From contig JAQSYI010000048.1 in NCBI GenBank assembly GCA_029256185.1, positions 1 to 64,000 on the forward strand: a DNA stretch of 64,000 bases, read 5' to 3'. The stretch comes from Paenibacillaceae bacterium. Lineage in GTDB: Bacteria > Bacillota > Bacilli > Paenibacillales > NBRC-103111. Shown in pieces: positions 23,989-33,109 of the stretch. Numbering within the stretch: the stretch's first letter is position 1; each line of letters begins with the position of its first letter. The notes under the pieces are model-generated. The model searched no databases and was not told the DNA's origin. It saw only the letters and a list, made by a program, of their open reading frames with translations. A program made the position numbers and the translations under genes.

Positions 23989-24037
23989 GACCGAATCGGT
24001 TTACAAGAACAGTGTAGTCCTGTAAACCGATTCGGTC
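23989..24037. promoter_or_regulatory. TetR operator, perfect 17-bp inverted repeat
   Basis: GACCGAATCGGTTTACA and its exact complement TGTAAACCGATTCGGTC are separated by 15 bp. Each arm contains an 11-bp near-palindrome ACCGAATCGGT, so two repressor dimers could bind. It lies 27 bp before the TetR start. Confidence 0.85.
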
Positions 24038-24076
24038 AATAGCTTTTGGAAAATAGATTTAAGGGGCCCTCCGTAA

Positions 24077-26410
24077 TTATGGCGCTTGATCTGCCGCTGC
24101 GGGATCGAAGTCGGCCACGATCAGCATATCCACATGGCGGGCGTTGCGGAGCAGATAATGGACGGCGCTTTCTTTGAACAGGGTGTACCAGAGGGGCTTG
24201 CGGGACTGCCCGATGATGAGCTGCGTGGCCTGCAATTCATTCAACCTGTCGAGCAAGTCCCTGTGTATCCTGCGGCGGCTGCCGGCTTGGGCCACTTCCA
24301 TCCTCCCGCCGAGACGCTCTGTCAGCTGCCGCAGCACCTCCAGCCGCTTCCGGTCGCTGCCGGCGTCCACCGCGCCCCAGTGCACATAATGGACATGCCA
24401 TTCCGCCTTCAACCGATGGGCAATCCGGAAGCCGCGGCGGATCAGCCGCTCCGCTCTGGGCCCCATGTCCACGCAGACGAAGATGACCTCGCGCCTGCGC
24501 CACGGCCCCCGCAGGGATGCATCCCGGTCCCACGCCTCCAGCCGCTCGTCCACATCATCGGCGATTTCGCGGAGGGCCAGCTCCCGCAGGGCGATGAGAT
24601 TGTGCAGCTTGAAGAAGGAGGCCAATGCCTGATCAACCTTCTCCAACGCATAAATCTTCCCGTCGCGCATCCGCTCCTGGAGCATCTGGGGCGTCACATC
24701 GATCAGCTCCACCTCATCGGCCATTTTCAATACGGCATCCGGCACCGTTTCCCTCACCCGGACTCCCGTCAGCTGCTCCACCGCGTCATTCAGGCTTTCC
24801 AGGTGCTGGACATTCACCGTGGTAATAACGGAAATGCCGCTCTCCAACAGACGGGTGACATCCTCGTAGCGCTTCTTGGTCCGGCTTCCCGGTACATTCG
24901 TATGGGCCAATTCGTCCACCAGCACCACCTCGGGATGGCGGGCGATAATCGCTTCGGTATCCATTTCCTCCAGCTGCGTCCCCATGTACATCGTTTTTGC
25001 CCGGGGAATCGCCGGCAATCCGCCTACCTGTCCGGCCGTCTCCTTCCGGCCGTGGGTTTCCAGCAGTCCGATCACCGCATCAATGCCTTTATTCAGGAGC
25101 ATATTGCCTTCCTGCAGCATTTTGTACGTCTTGCCTACGCCGGGAGCAGCTCCGATGTATACCTTGAAGGCGCCGCGCTTGATCGTTTCGATCTTCCTCT
25201 CGATTTCCTGGTGACTCAGCCGATGGAATGGATCTTCCCCGCCTCTTGACGCGGCCTTGACAGGCAGGATGCGCTCCCCCTCCCGCTCGGCCCGGTCAGC
25301 CATCACGAACACATCGATATTCCGCGTTCTTCTCAGCACTCTGTTCACGATGGAGCCCTGCCACTGCTCCTGCCAACGGCTCTTCTTGGAATGGCCCATG
25401 ACAATGCGGGTTGCATTATTGGCAATCGCGTAGCGGACAAGCATGGATGGCAGCTTGCGCAGATGCGGCAGAGGAAGCTCTTCGAATTTGGCACCCACCT
25501 TCTCCGCCAGCTTGCTGATGGAACGCTTGAAGGCCTGCTGTTCCTTCGTCAATGGCCTCTTGGACAAAACAAAGGTCGCCACCAGCAAATCCCCGTTCAG
25601 CCGCTTGGCAATCTGCTGCCCTCTCCGCACATAGAGCGAGCCGTTCCAATGATACTGCACCGAGACGAGAATCCGTTCGATGGCCCCTGAAGGACCGATG
25701 AGCCCGTGCTCCTCCCGGTATTTCTCCAGGGTATCGTTGACCCCTTCCGCCACCAGCCGGAGGGAGATTTCCCGAAGCACGCCGAGATTGCCCCGGCGGG
25801 AGAGGGCGGGATGAGTCTCATCCCCCAGCACCCCGTCGTTGATCCGGTTCAGGATGGTTTCCGGAGACACATCGATCAACCGGATCTCATCCGCCAGCTC
25901 CAACGTATCCATAGGCACCGTCTCCTCGGCGCGGATGCCGGTCATCCTGAAGATGATTTCCTCCACACCGGCCAGCTCGTAAACATTGATGGTGGTAATC
26001 ACGCCGATGCCGTGATCCATCAGATAGCGGATATCCTCCAGCCGGGTCCGGAAACGGGCACCCTCCCGGTTGCGGTGGGCCAGGCCGTCCACGAGCAGCA
26101 CCTCGGGATTGCGGGCCAGCAGCGCCTCCAAGGGCAGATCCTTCTGCTCCTTGTCTCCCCGCCGCCAATGGATGCTGGGCACCCGCTCCAGCTCCGACAG
26201 CTGCCGGACAGTCTCCGCTCTCTGCATGGTGGACACGGCGCAGGTCACCACGTCAATTCCCCGCTCCTTCAACAGCCTGCCCTCCTGCAGCATATGATAG
26301 GTCTTGCCCGATCCGCTTACCGGTCCGATCATAATCTTCAGCCTGCCCCGGTGCAGCCGGTAAATCGACTGGAGAATGTCTTCCGGTGTTTTCCGTTTGT
26401 ATGGCGGCAT
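24077..26410 (-). CDS. Tandem KdpD-sensor-like protein without kinase domain, 777 aa
   Basis: Two consecutive copies of the cytoplasmic N-terminal part of KdpD, with no membrane or histidine-kinase domain. Copy 1 (about 1-375): Walker A GPVSGSGKT, altered Walker B LLVDGLAHRN, then a USP-like domain (ILVSVQYHWNG to IDVFVMADRAE). Copy 2 (about 395-770): canonical GAAPGVGKT and VLVDELAHTNVPGSRTKKRYEDV, then a USP-like domain ending DMLIVADFD. Copy 1 has lost the Glu and Thr of DELAHTN. ATG 26410 follows GGAGGAGGAGG. It is the last gene of the kdpFABC operon, 60 bp after kdpC, where many bacteria place kdpD. A complete kdpD is present elsewhere in the window, so this is probably an accessory sensor. 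Confidence 0.85.
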   Translation of the reverse strand: MPPYKRKTPEDILQSIYRLHRGRLKIMIGPVSGSGKTYHMLQEGRLLKERGIDVVTCAVSTMQRAETVRQLSELERVPSIHWRRGDKEQKDLPLEALLARNPEVLLVDGLAHRNREGARFRTRLEDIRYLMDHGIGVITTINVYELAGVEEIIFRMTGIRAEETVPMDTLELADEIRLIDVSPETILNRINDGVLGDETHPALSRRGNLGVLREISLRLVAEGVNDTLEKYREEHGLIGPSGAIERILVSVQYHWNGSLYVRRGQQIAKRLNGDLLVATFVLSKRPLTKEQQAFKRSISKLAEKVGAKFEELPLPHLRKLPSMLVRYAIANNATRIVMGHSKKSRWQEQWQGSIVNRVLRRTRNIDVFVMADRAEREGERILPVKAASRGGEDPFHRLSHQEIERKIETIKRGAFKVYIGAAPGVGKTYKMLQEGNMLLNKGIDAVIGLLETHGRKETAGQVGGLPAIPRAKTMYMGTQLEEMDTEAIIARHPEVVLVDELAHTNVPGSRTKKRYEDVTRLLESGISVITTVNVQHLESLNDAVEQLTGVRVRETVPDAVLKMADEVELIDVTPQMLQERMRDGKIYALEKVDQALASFFKLHNLIALRELALREIADDVDERLEAWDRDASLRGPWRRREVIFVCVDMGPRAERLIRRGFRIAHRLKAEWHVHYVHWGAVDAGSDRKRLEVLRQLTERLGGRMEVAQAGSRRRIHRDLLDRLNELQATQLIIGQSRKPLWYTLFKESAVHYLLRNARHVDMLIVADFDPAAADQAP

Positions 26411-26469
26411 GGACCTCCTCCTCCCCGGGCTGATGCGCTCCCGTCACCCGCAGCTCCTCTGCTGCCTCT

Positions 26470-27090
26470 CTACTCCGCCAGCCTTGCCGATAAAGCCAGA
26501 TTGAGCTTCAGCACATTCACCCGCTTCTCGCCGAACAATCCCAAGTCCCGGCCTTCCGTATACCGGTCGACCAGAGCCTCCAGGTCCGCGCTTGGAATTC
26601 CCGTCCGTTCACTGATCCGCGGAATTTGCACCAAGGCCGACTCCGGTGTAATATGCGGGTCCAGACCGGAGCCGGAGTTGGTCGCCAGATCAACGGGCAG
26701 CCGCTCCAGCGCTACGCCGGGGTTATCCTTTTGCCACTGGGCAATGAACTCTTCTGTACGCTGCAGCAGGTCCGGATTGGAGGGCGCGTAGTTGTTGGAG
26801 CCGGAAGCCTCCGCCTTGTAAGCAATGCTGGACACGCGGCCATGAAACAGACGCGGATCGGTGAAGCTCTGCCCAATCAGCCCGGAGCCTACCGCAACGC
26901 CGTCTTCATTCTCCAGCAAGCTGCCATTGGCCCGGGACGGCATCAGCAACTGGGCAAGCCCGGTACTGGCCAGAGGATAGGCAATGCCGCACAACACGAT
27001 GAGTACCAGACAAAGCCGCAGGATACCGAAGAAATAGGAGCCGGCTGCTTCCTGACGGGTCTCTGCCGCAGTTTCGGAGGAATGAATCAT
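26470..27090 (-). CDS. kdpC: Potassium-transporting ATPase subunit C
   Basis: The 206-aa KdpC subunit has one N-terminal membrane segment ([28 protein letters not shown]). A periplasm-facing domain follows with the family signatures [45 protein letters not shown] and [20 protein letters not shown]. It stabilises the KdpA-KdpB complex. An N-terminal extension of about 18 hydrophilic residues before the membrane helix is longer than in E. coli. It lies 46 bp after kdpB and 60 bp before the tandem KdpD-like gene. Confidence 0.95.
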   Translation of the reverse strand: MIHSSETAAETRQEAAGSYFFGILRLCLVLIVLCGIAYPLASTGLAQLLMPSRANGSLLENEDGVAVGSGLIGQSFTDPRLFHGRVSSIAYKAEASGSNNYAPSNPDLLQRTEEFIAQWQKDNPGVALERLPVDLATNSGSGLDPHITPESALVQIPRISERTGIPSADLEALVDRYTEGRDLGLFGEKRVNVLKLNLALSARLAE

Positions 27091-27136
27091 TTATCCTCAC
27101 CTTCCCATATTTATTATGACGCAGTTGATCTGTCTG

Positions 27137-29170
27137 TCAGATCCAGATGTTGACGAACAGGTCAATGATCTTGATCCCTGCGAACGGGACCACAATTCCG
27201 CCAAGCCCATAGATCAGGATATTGCGGCGCAACAGCCGCGTGGAGCTCATGGGCTTGTAGGAAACTCCCCGCATGGCCAGGGGGATCAGCAGCGGGATAA
27301 TCACCGCATTGAATACCAGCGCGGACAAAACCGCAGAATCGGGAGAGCCGAGGCCCATCACATTGAGCGCCTCCATCTCCGGAACAGCCAGCATGAACAT
27401 GGCGGGTATAATCGCAAAATATTTGGCGATATCGTTGGCGATGCTGAACGTTGTCAGCGCTCCCCGGGTCATCAGCAGCTGCTTGCCGATCGCCACTACC
27501 TCGATAATCTTCGAGGGATCGGAGTCCAGATCCACCATGTTGGCCGCTTCCTTGGCGGCTGCCGTACCGCTGTTCATCGCCAGCCCTACATCTGCCTGGG
27601 CCAGCGCAGGCGCATCATTGGTGCCGTCACCCGTCATCGCCACCAGCTTGCCCTGCGCCTGCTCCCGGCGGATCACGGCGATCTTGTCCTCCGGCGTGCT
27701 CTCGGCGATGAAATCATCCACTCCCGCCTCACGGGCGATGGTGGCTGCGGTCAAGGGGTTGTCGCCGGTGCACATGACCGTCTTGATCCCCATCCTCCGC
27801 AGCTCATCGAACCGCTCCTTCATGCCCGGCTTGACGGTATCCTTCAAGTAGATCAAGCCAAGAATCCGCCCGTCCACGGCAACGGCCAGCGGCGTCCCCC
27901 CCTGCCGGGCAATCGCTTCGGCATTGGAGTCCAGATTGTCCGGCCAGGTCCCGCCTTGGGCAAGCGTCCATTTCTTGACTGCGTCCACCGCTCCCTTGCG
28001 CACGCGGCGCCCGTCGGGCAGATCCATCCCGCTCATCCGCGTTTCCGCTTTAAACTCGATGAAGGCTCCGCCTTCGGCAATCCCGGCATCATAGGGATGC
28101 TCCAGCCTCCGGGCCAGCTCCATAACCGACCGCCCCTCCGGCGTCTCGTCCTTCAGGGAGCTGACGGCGGCCCAGGCAGACACCTCCTCCGCTGTTTCCC
28201 TCCCTACCGGGATGAATTCGCTGGCCATCCGGTTGCCGAAGGTGATTGTGCCCGTTTTGTCCAGAATCATGGTATTGATGTCCCCCGCCGCCTCCACCGC
28301 CTTGCCGGACATGGCAACCACATTGAACCGGGTGACCCGGTCCATCCCGGCAATGCCGATGGCGGACAGCAAGCCGCCGATGGTGGTGGGAATCAGGCAA
28401 ACCAGCAGAGCGATCAGAACGGGAATCTCCAGTTCAATCTCCAGGTAAGCGGCAATCGGCTTCAGAGTGACAACGACGATCAGGAAGATCATAGTCAGAC
28501 TGATCAACAGGGTGCTCAGGGCAAGCTCGTTGGGCGTCTTCTGGCGCTTGGCCCCCTCCACCAGCGAGATCATCCGGTCCAGGAACGACTCTCCGGGATC
28601 GCTTGTGATGCGCACCTTGATCTGGTCGCTCACCACCCTGGTTCCTCCGGTTACGGAGTTGAAGTCGCCTCCCGCCTCCTTGATCACCGGTGCAGATTCA
28701 CCGGTAATCGCCGACTCATCGATGGAGGCCAGACCCTCCATTACCTCGCCGTCTCCGGGAATAAGCTCTCCCTGGGAGACGATCACCATATCCCCCTTGC
28801 GCAGCTCGGAGGCTAAGACAATACTCACCGTTGTCCCTGTTACTTTATTGGCCTTGCTGTCCTGCTTCGTCTTCTTGAGGGAATCCGCCTGGGCTTTCCC
28901 CCGCCCCTCCGCCAGCGCTTCCGCGAAATTGGCGAACAGCACGGTAAACAGCAGGATGAAAAATACGGCGATATTGAAGCCAACTGTCTCCTCCGCACCG
29001 AAATATCCGGGGATAATCACCATCAGCAGTACGATCATCGTACCAAGCTCCACTACGAACATGACCGGATTTTTCATCAATGTAACCGGATTGAGCTTTA
29101 TGAAGCTGTCTTTTACCGCTTGGCGGACGATGGGGCCGCTTAGCAGTTTGTTCCGTTGTCCAGTACTCAT
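27137..29170 (-). CDS. kdpB: Potassium-transporting P-type ATPase subunit B
   Basis: The catalytic subunit, 677 aa. The phosphorylation site is in [13 protein letters not shown], the TGES loop is [10 protein letters not shown], and the hinge is [25 protein letters not shown]. Membrane helices are of the usual number and length. ATP hydrolysis here drives K+ moved from KdpA. The ATG at 29170 follows AGGGAGAAG. It sits 40 bp after kdpA. Confidence 0.97.
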   Translation of the reverse strand: MSTGQRNKLLSGPIVRQAVKDSFIKLNPVTLMKNPVMFVVELGTMIVLLMVIIPGYFGAEETVGFNIAVFFILLFTVLFANFAEALAEGRGKAQADSLKKTKQDSKANKVTGTTVSIVLASELRKGDMVIVSQGELIPGDGEVMEGLASIDESAITGESAPVIKEAGGDFNSVTGGTRVVSDQIKVRITSDPGESFLDRMISLVEGAKRQKTPNELALSTLLISLTMIFLIVVVTLKPIAAYLEIELEIPVLIALLVCLIPTTIGGLLSAIGIAGMDRVTRFNVVAMSGKAVEAAGDINTMILDKTGTITFGNRMASEFIPVGRETAEEVSAWAAVSSLKDETPEGRSVMELARRLEHPYDAGIAEGGAFIEFKAETRMSGMDLPDGRRVRKGAVDAVKKWTLAQGGTWPDNLDSNAEAIARQGGTPLAVAVDGRILGLIYLKDTVKPGMKERFDELRRMGIKTVMCTGDNPLTAATIAREAGVDDFIAESTPEDKIAVIRREQAQGKLVAMTGDGTNDAPALAQADVGLAMNSGTAAAKEAANMVDLDSDPSKIIEVVAIGKQLLMTRGALTTFSIANDIAKYFAIIPAMFMLAVPEMEALNVMGLGSPDSAVLSALVFNAVIIPLLIPLAMRGVSYKPMSSTRLLRRNILIYGLGGIVVPFAGIKIIDLFVNIWI

Positions 29171-29210
29171 CTTCTTCTCCCTCTCCTCCAGCTTGCCTGT
29201 AATGTCCAGC

Positions 29211-30887
29211 CTACCGCAAGGTCAAATGCTCCGCGACGGGACCCAGCACCATAACGGGCAAAAAGGTCAAGGCCCCGATGATCAGCACCGTGCCGATCAG
29301 AATGCCTGTGAACAGACCGTTATCTGTCCGGAAGGTGCCGACGGTTTCCGCTGCCGGCTTCTTCTTCAACAAGGAACCGGCCACGGCCAGCATGGCGATA
29401 ATCGAGATATAGCGGCCCAGCAGCATCACAATTCCGGTGGTGAGGTTCCAGAACGGCGTATTATCCGCCAGCCCCTCGAAGCCGGAGCCGTTGTTGGCGG
29501 CTGAGGATACGTATTCGTACAGCACCTGGGACAATCCGTGGAAGCCGGGATTGCTGATGGACCCCTGCCCCAGGTCCGTCAGGAAGGCCGCCGCGGTTGG
29601 CGCCAGAATAATCAGCGGGTGGATGAGGATGGCCACCGCGATGAGCTTCATCTCCCGCGCCTCGATTTTGCGGCCCAGAAATTCCGGCGTCCGCCCCACC
29701 ATCAGCCCGCACAGAAACACGCCGAGCATGGCATACATCAGCATATTGATCAAGCCTACCCCCTTGCCGCCAAATACATTGTTCAGCATCATCAGAGCGA
29801 GCGGCGTAATCTGCCCCAACGGTGTCAGAGTATCATGCATATTGTTCACGCTGCCCGTTGTGGCGGCGGTGGTCACCGTGGTGAACAGGGAGGTTTGCGC
29901 TATGCCGAAGCGGACCTCCTTGCCCTCCATACTGCCCTGGGACACGTCGATGCCCATATTGTTCACGGCAGGATTACCCTGCGTTTCCGCGTAATAATTC
30001 AGAGACAGCAGCAATACGAACAGCGTCATCATCCCGGTGAAGATCACCCAGCCCTGGCGCTTGTTTTTGGCGAACAGCCCGTACATATAGGGGAAGGAGG
30101 CAGGCAGAGTCCACATCAGCAGGATCTCGAATACATTGGACAGCGGGCTGGGATTCTCGAAAGGATGGGCTGAATTGGCTCCGAAAAACCCGCCTCCGTT
30201 GGTTCCCAGATGCTTGATCACCTCAAGCGAAGCTACAGGACCAATGGCGATCTGTTGCGTGCCACCCTCCAGAGTGGCCACTTCCAAGGTAGGGCTCAGC
30301 GTCTGCGGAACCTGCATGGCCACCAGCACCAGCATGCCTGCCAGAGCGCCGGGGATGAAAATCCGGGTATGCGCCTTGACAAAATCCGCAAAGAAGTTGC
30401 CTACGGATTCTCTTCCGGTAATGCCTCTGACAAAAGCCGCGGCCACGGCAAATCCGCTGGCGGCGGAGGTGAACATCATCATGGTGATCACAGCCATTTG
30501 CGAGAAATACGAAAGCCCCGTCTCCCCGCTGAAATGCTGCAGATTGGTGTTGGTGATAAAACTGATAACCGTGTTGAAAGCCAGTGTCTCTTCCATCCCG
30601 CCCGTTCCGCCCGGATTAAGCGGCAGTCCCCCCTGCAGACGGAGAATGCCATAACCGAAAGCAACGAGCACAATATTGGTGGACAAAAAGCTGACGGCAT
30701 ACCGCTTCCACGACATGCCCCCGAGCCGGTTCAGCCCGCTCAGCCTGTAGATGCCCCGTTCCACTCCTCCGAAGATCCGGTCCGTCCGGTTCGGCTCATT
30801 GGAAAATACATAATAGAGATAAGTTCCTGCCGGTTTTACCAGCAGCAACAAAATGGCAATAACTGCGGCGATTTGCACAATGCCCAC
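29211..30887 (-). CDS. kdpA: Potassium-transporting ATPase subunit A
   Basis: The K+-binding, channel-like subunit of 558 aa with about ten membrane segments. It has selectivity-filter-like loops such as [55 protein letters not shown] and [10 protein letters not shown]. The start is GTG 30887, six bases after GAGGAGGG. Unlike in most kdp operons, kdpA is not adjacent to kdpF: 355 bp of repeat-rich DNA lie between them. That DNA may separate translation of kdpF from kdpA or house an additional control element. Confidence 0.97.
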   Translation of the reverse strand: MGIVQIAAVIAILLLLVKPAGTYLYYVFSNEPNRTDRIFGGVERGIYRLSGLNRLGGMSWKRYAVSFLSTNIVLVAFGYGILRLQGGLPLNPGGTGGMEETLAFNTVISFITNTNLQHFSGETGLSYFSQMAVITMMMFTSAASGFAVAAAFVRGITGRESVGNFFADFVKAHTRIFIPGALAGMLVLVAMQVPQTLSPTLEVATLEGGTQQIAIGPVASLEVIKHLGTNGGGFFGANSAHPFENPSPLSNVFEILLMWTLPASFPYMYGLFAKNKRQGWVIFTGMMTLFVLLLSLNYYAETQGNPAVNNMGIDVSQGSMEGKEVRFGIAQTSLFTTVTTAATTGSVNNMHDTLTPLGQITPLALMMLNNVFGGKGVGLINMLMYAMLGVFLCGLMVGRTPEFLGRKIEAREMKLIAVAILIHPLIILAPTAAAFLTDLGQGSISNPGFHGLSQVLYEYVSSAANNGSGFEGLADNTPFWNLTTGIVMLLGRYISIIAMLAVAGSLLKKKPAAETVGTFRTDNGLFTGILIGTVLIIGALTFLPVMVLGPVAEHLTLR

Positions 30888-30949
30888 GAATGACCCTCCT
30901 CAACATAGGTTAAAGTGTGTTTGCAAACTATAGAATAAGCAACCGGGTG

Positions 30950-31075
30950 CGTATGTGATGCGTATCCGACGCTTACCCGATGCATATCTGGTAATTGTCC
31001 GGCGCTTATCAGATGCGCATCCAGCGCTTATCTGGTGCGTATTCGATGCTTATCTGGTGTGAGTCTCCAGGGATT
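30950..31075. repeat. Degenerate tandem repeat in the kdpF-kdpA gap
   Basis: About five diverged units of ~21-23 bp on the pattern GATGCGTATCCGACGCTTAT (for example GATGCGCATCCAGCGCTTAT and GGTGCGTATTCGATGCTTAT). Each unit is itself a weak inverted repeat. There is no gene. Confidence 0.65.
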
Positions 31076-31123
31076 CCCCGTTCCCTGTATCTGATGTATG
31101 GCCCGGTGCCGCTACCCTAGCTA

Positions 31124-31157
31124 GCCCATTCTGTATGAAATTTCGTATAGAATGGGC
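31124..31157. repeat. Dispersed palindrome GCCCATTCTGTATGAAATTTC family, copy A
   Basis: GCCCATTCTGTATGAAATTT continues with CGTATAGAATGGGC, giving a 34-bp imperfect palindrome. A second copy lies at 42033-42066. It lies within the kdpF-kdpA gap and could attenuate or stabilise the operon mRNA. Confidence 0.7.
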
Positions 31158-31242
31158 CGCCGGGCAAATTCCATTGTTGCCCATCCTTCCTTATTGCTCG
31201 GCCTTCATCACTGCACTGCCCTCATGATGGCAGTTGAAACAT

Positions 31243-31320
31243 TTAGAACTTTTCCGGATGAATCAAGGCGTAGACCAAGTAGAGGAATACCAGCAAGGTC
31301 ACCGCAATCACCACAGTCAT
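31243..31320 (-). CDS. kdpF: Potassium-transporting ATPase subunit F, 25 aa
   Basis: A single-helix membrane peptide of 25 residues (MTVVIAVTLLVFLYLVYALI then HPEKF). The length and the hydrophobic helix followed by a short polar HPE(K/R)F tail are the KdpF hallmark. AAGGAGGGG lies seven bases before the ATG at 31320. Its start overlaps the stop of the 36-codon ORF upstream (ATGA), so the two are coupled. KdpF is a small stabilising subunit of the Kdp complex. Confidence 0.9.
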   Translation of the reverse strand: MTVVIAVTLLVFLYLVYALIHPEKF

Positions 31321-31427
31321 TGCCCTTCCCCTCCTTGATTGTCCACTACACGCCCGCACCAGCATGTGAACCCATAGAACAGACCGAAGATTGCAGCTAA
31401 CGACACGGCCATGTACACATCGATCAT
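31317..31427 (-). CDS. Small membrane protein upstream of kdpF, 36 aa
   Basis: ATG 31427 to TGA 31317, overlapping the kdpF start by four bases. The product opens MIDVYMAVSLAAIFGLFYGF and continues with TCWCGRVV plus a short polar tail. It has one membrane helix followed by a Cys-x-x-Cys-like TCWC and a basic residue. GAGAGGAGAG lies upstream of the start. The tight coupling to kdpF and the KdpE-type promoter just upstream make it a probable component or regulator of the Kdp complex. I recall similar short ORFs in front of kdpF in other Gram-positives, but I cannot name a family. Confidence 0.7.
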   Translation of the reverse strand: MIDVYMAVSLAAIFGLFYGFTCWCGRVVDNQGGEGQ

Positions 31428-31551
31428 ATCCGCAGTCTCTCCTCTCCACTAACTTGCATCTCGACTTGCATCTCGAACACCTATCGCTTCCCCATCCGCA
31501 TAAGCAACAGCTGCTTGTTGTTTAGCGTATCATTTCTGTCATTAATTCAGG

Positions 31552-31592
31552 ATTAGAGTCTCTGGCGAAAGGATTAAGATGACATTAAGATA
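31552..31592 (-). promoter_or_regulatory. KdpE-type promoter of the kdpFABC operon
   Basis: On the minus strand two direct repeats (ATCTTAAT, ATCTTAAT) lie 11 bp apart at 31573-31591. They are followed 15 bp later by -10 TCTAAT (31552-31557). The 11-bp spacing is typical of OmpR/KdpE-family dimers. The same arrangement occurs at 32002-32040 and 36048-36094. Confidence 0.7.
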
Positions 31593-31609
31593 TCCGGTCC
31601 GAGACATCT

Positions 31610-31939
31610 TCAGCGGTACACCTCTTCTTCCAGCACTTGATTTACAGCCTGGATAAATGCCCGGTAGCCTCCATCGACGCTGTTCCGGTAGGGCAGCGCC
31701 AGGGTCAGCGTCTGCCCAATCCGCCTGCGGTCGAACTCATAGCTCTGGTCCAGCATGGCTTCAACGGTTTCGGCGGGCGCTCCCCGCGCAAAAGCTTCGG
31801 CCGCTTTATAAACACCGGCGTCTTCGTAGTAACCCGTGGTTTGCAACGTCCTTAGAGCATGGCTACCGCACCATTTTTTCACTACATACAGCCCGGATAC
31901 TAATAGCGAGATCAGACCAACAGCTGCCAGTATTCTCAT
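31610..31939 (-). CDS. Membrane-anchored 109-aa protein in the kdp region
   Basis: I do not recognise this protein. It has an N-terminal membrane helix (MRILAAVGLISLLVSGLYVV). An 85-residue soluble part follows, with helices around YKAAEAFARGAPAETVEAMLDQSYEFD and a C-terminal helix YRAFIQAVNQVLEEEVYR. AAGGAGAGGAGAGGG precedes ATG 31939. It lies between kdpDE and the kdpFABC leader on the same strand. Its upstream region repeats the KdpE-type promoter arrangement (32002-32040), so it is probably K+-controlled. The cell-surface orientation of the soluble part is inferred from the signal-anchor-like N-terminus. Confidence 0.7.
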   Translation of the reverse strand: MRILAAVGLISLLVSGLYVVKKWCGSHALRTLQTTGYYEDAGVYKAAEAFARGAPAETVEAMLDQSYEFDRRRIGQTLTLALPYRNSVDGGYRAFIQAVNQVLEEEVYR

Positions 31940-32001
31940 CTTCTCCCTCTCCTCTCCTTTGCTTCCGACAATAAGCGTAACACTCTCACCATTAGCTTAG
32001 G

Positions 32002-32040
32002 ATTAGAGTTTGTTCGAAGAAATAAAGATCAGCTTAAGAA
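32002..32040 (-). promoter_or_regulatory. KdpE-type promoter of the 109-aa gene
   Basis: Minus-strand repeats CTTAAG and CTTTAT are 11 bp apart, followed after 14 bp by -10 TCTAAT (32002-32007). The block GGATTAGAGT and the repeat positions align with the kdpFABC promoter at 31552-31592. Confidence 0.55.
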
Positions 32041-32104
32041 CATAACCAGCGGGATGAGCCATCTTCTACTTTCCTTGATAGGACAGAGCGCCTCAACTCC
32101 AGCC

Positions 32105-32145
32105 GGGAAGCCAACAGCTATCATTTTGCCAGCTGTTGGCTTCCC
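32105..32145. repeat. Dispersed hairpin, CCAACAGCTATCATTTTGC family, copy B
   Basis: A perfect stem GGGAAGCCAACAGCT / AGCTGTTGGCTTCCC closes over ATCATTTTGCC. The left arm and loop are identical to 13721-13740. Confidence 0.75.
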
Positions 32146-32342
32146 ATTGAATTAACATTCTTTTAGTTCCATCTATTCCTCCAAAAGAGGCGGGTTAGGT
32201 GATAATATCGGGAGATTCTCCCTCTAGTTGCGCGAAAACGGATCGAAGGCCAACTGGGGAACAGTTACTGTTGGAGAGGACAGCCGTTCTTGAGGGATAG
32301 CTATTCCTGGGAGGATTGGCCGACTCATTGGGCTGCCGCACC

Positions 32343-32371
32343 AAAAAACCATGCTCCATAAGAGCATGGTT
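32343..32371 (-). terminator. Rho-independent terminator of kdpDE
   Basis: Minus-strand stem AACCATGCTC / GAGCATGGTT with a short loop followed by TTTTTT, about 30 bp after the kdpE stop. Confidence 0.9.
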
Positions 32372-32401
32372 GCGGCAATCCGCTCCTGACCGGAGCGGGA
32401 T

Positions 32402-33109
32402 TTACCCCTCATCCCCCACTTGCAGCATCCGGTAGCCGATGCCGATATGGGTTTGAATATATTTGGGATGCGGGCTGGATTTTTCTATTTTCCGGCGAAG
32501 GGTAGCCATAAATACGCGCAGGGCCGACACATCATAAGGATGGCTGCCCCAAATTTCATGCAGGATATGATTGTGGGTCAGCACCTTGCCCACATTTTTG
32601 GCCAGCAGGCACAACAGCTTGTATTCGCTTGGTGTGAGGTGAATTTCTTCCCCGTCCAACCACACGCATCCCGCCGCATAATCAATTTTGAGATGACCGT
32701 TGATGAATAGGGAAGCTTCCTTCATGAGCTTGTCGCTGTCATAGCGGATTCGCCGCAGACTGACCCGCAATCTGGCCAACAGTTCCTCCACACTGAAGGG
32801 TTTGGTCAAATAATCGTCTGCTCCCGCATCCAGCGCCTCGATTTTATCCCGGTCCTCGCTGCGCGCGCTGACCACAATAATCGGCAGATTGGACCATGTC
32901 CGCACCTTCCGGATAATATCCACCCCATCCATATCCGGCAGCCCCAAATCGAGAATCATCAGGTCCGGTTGCCTGGATACCGCTTCCATAATGGAAGCTT
33001 GGCCGGTTTCCGCCGTCTGATACCGGTATCCCTGAGTCTCCAGAGTGGTCGTAATCAGCTTGCGGATGGGCTTGTCGTCCTCCACAACAAGAATAAAGGG
33101 CTTATTCAT
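32402..33109 (-). CDS. kdpE: Response regulator KdpE
   Basis: A 235-aa OmpR-family regulator. The receiver domain (1-120) has EDD, phospho-acceptor Asp in LMILDLGLPDMDG and the Lys in YLTKPFSVEEL. The winged-helix domain (about 130-230) has LTPSEYKLLCLLAKNVGKVLTHNHIL and RRKIEKSSPHPKYIQTHIGIGYRM. The start chosen is ATG 33109, which overlaps the kdpD stop by eight bases, so the two are coupled. It probably binds the 11-bp direct repeats upstream of kdpD, the 109-aa gene and the kdpFABC operon. Confidence 0.95.
   Translation of the reverse strand: MNKPFILVVEDDKPIRKLITTTLETQGYRYQTAETGQASIMEAVSRQPDLMILDLGLPDMDGVDIIRKVRTWSNLPIIVVSARSEDRDKIEALDAGADDYLTKPFSVEELLARLRVSLRRIRYDSDKLMKEASLFINGHLKIDYAAGCVWLDGEEIHLTPSEYKLLCLLAKNVGKVLTHNHILHEIWGSHPYDVSALRVFMATLRRKIEKSSPHPKYIQTHIGIGYRMLQVGDEG

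Larger units (their letters stand above)
31940..32401. other. Repeat-rich spacer between kdpE and the 109-aa gene
   Basis: No gene seen. From right to left on the minus strand it holds the kdpDE terminator (32343-32371), a degenerate array of units like GGACAGCCGTTCTTG and GGATAGCTATTCCTG (about 32256-32320), a dispersed hairpin (32105-32145) and the KdpE-type promoter of the 109-aa gene. Confidence 0.5.

Noticed and set aside
27116-28816. A 566-codon open frame antisense to kdpB
   Set aside because: Product is Gly/His/Gln/Arg-rich without fold, and kdpB is unequivocal on the other strand.
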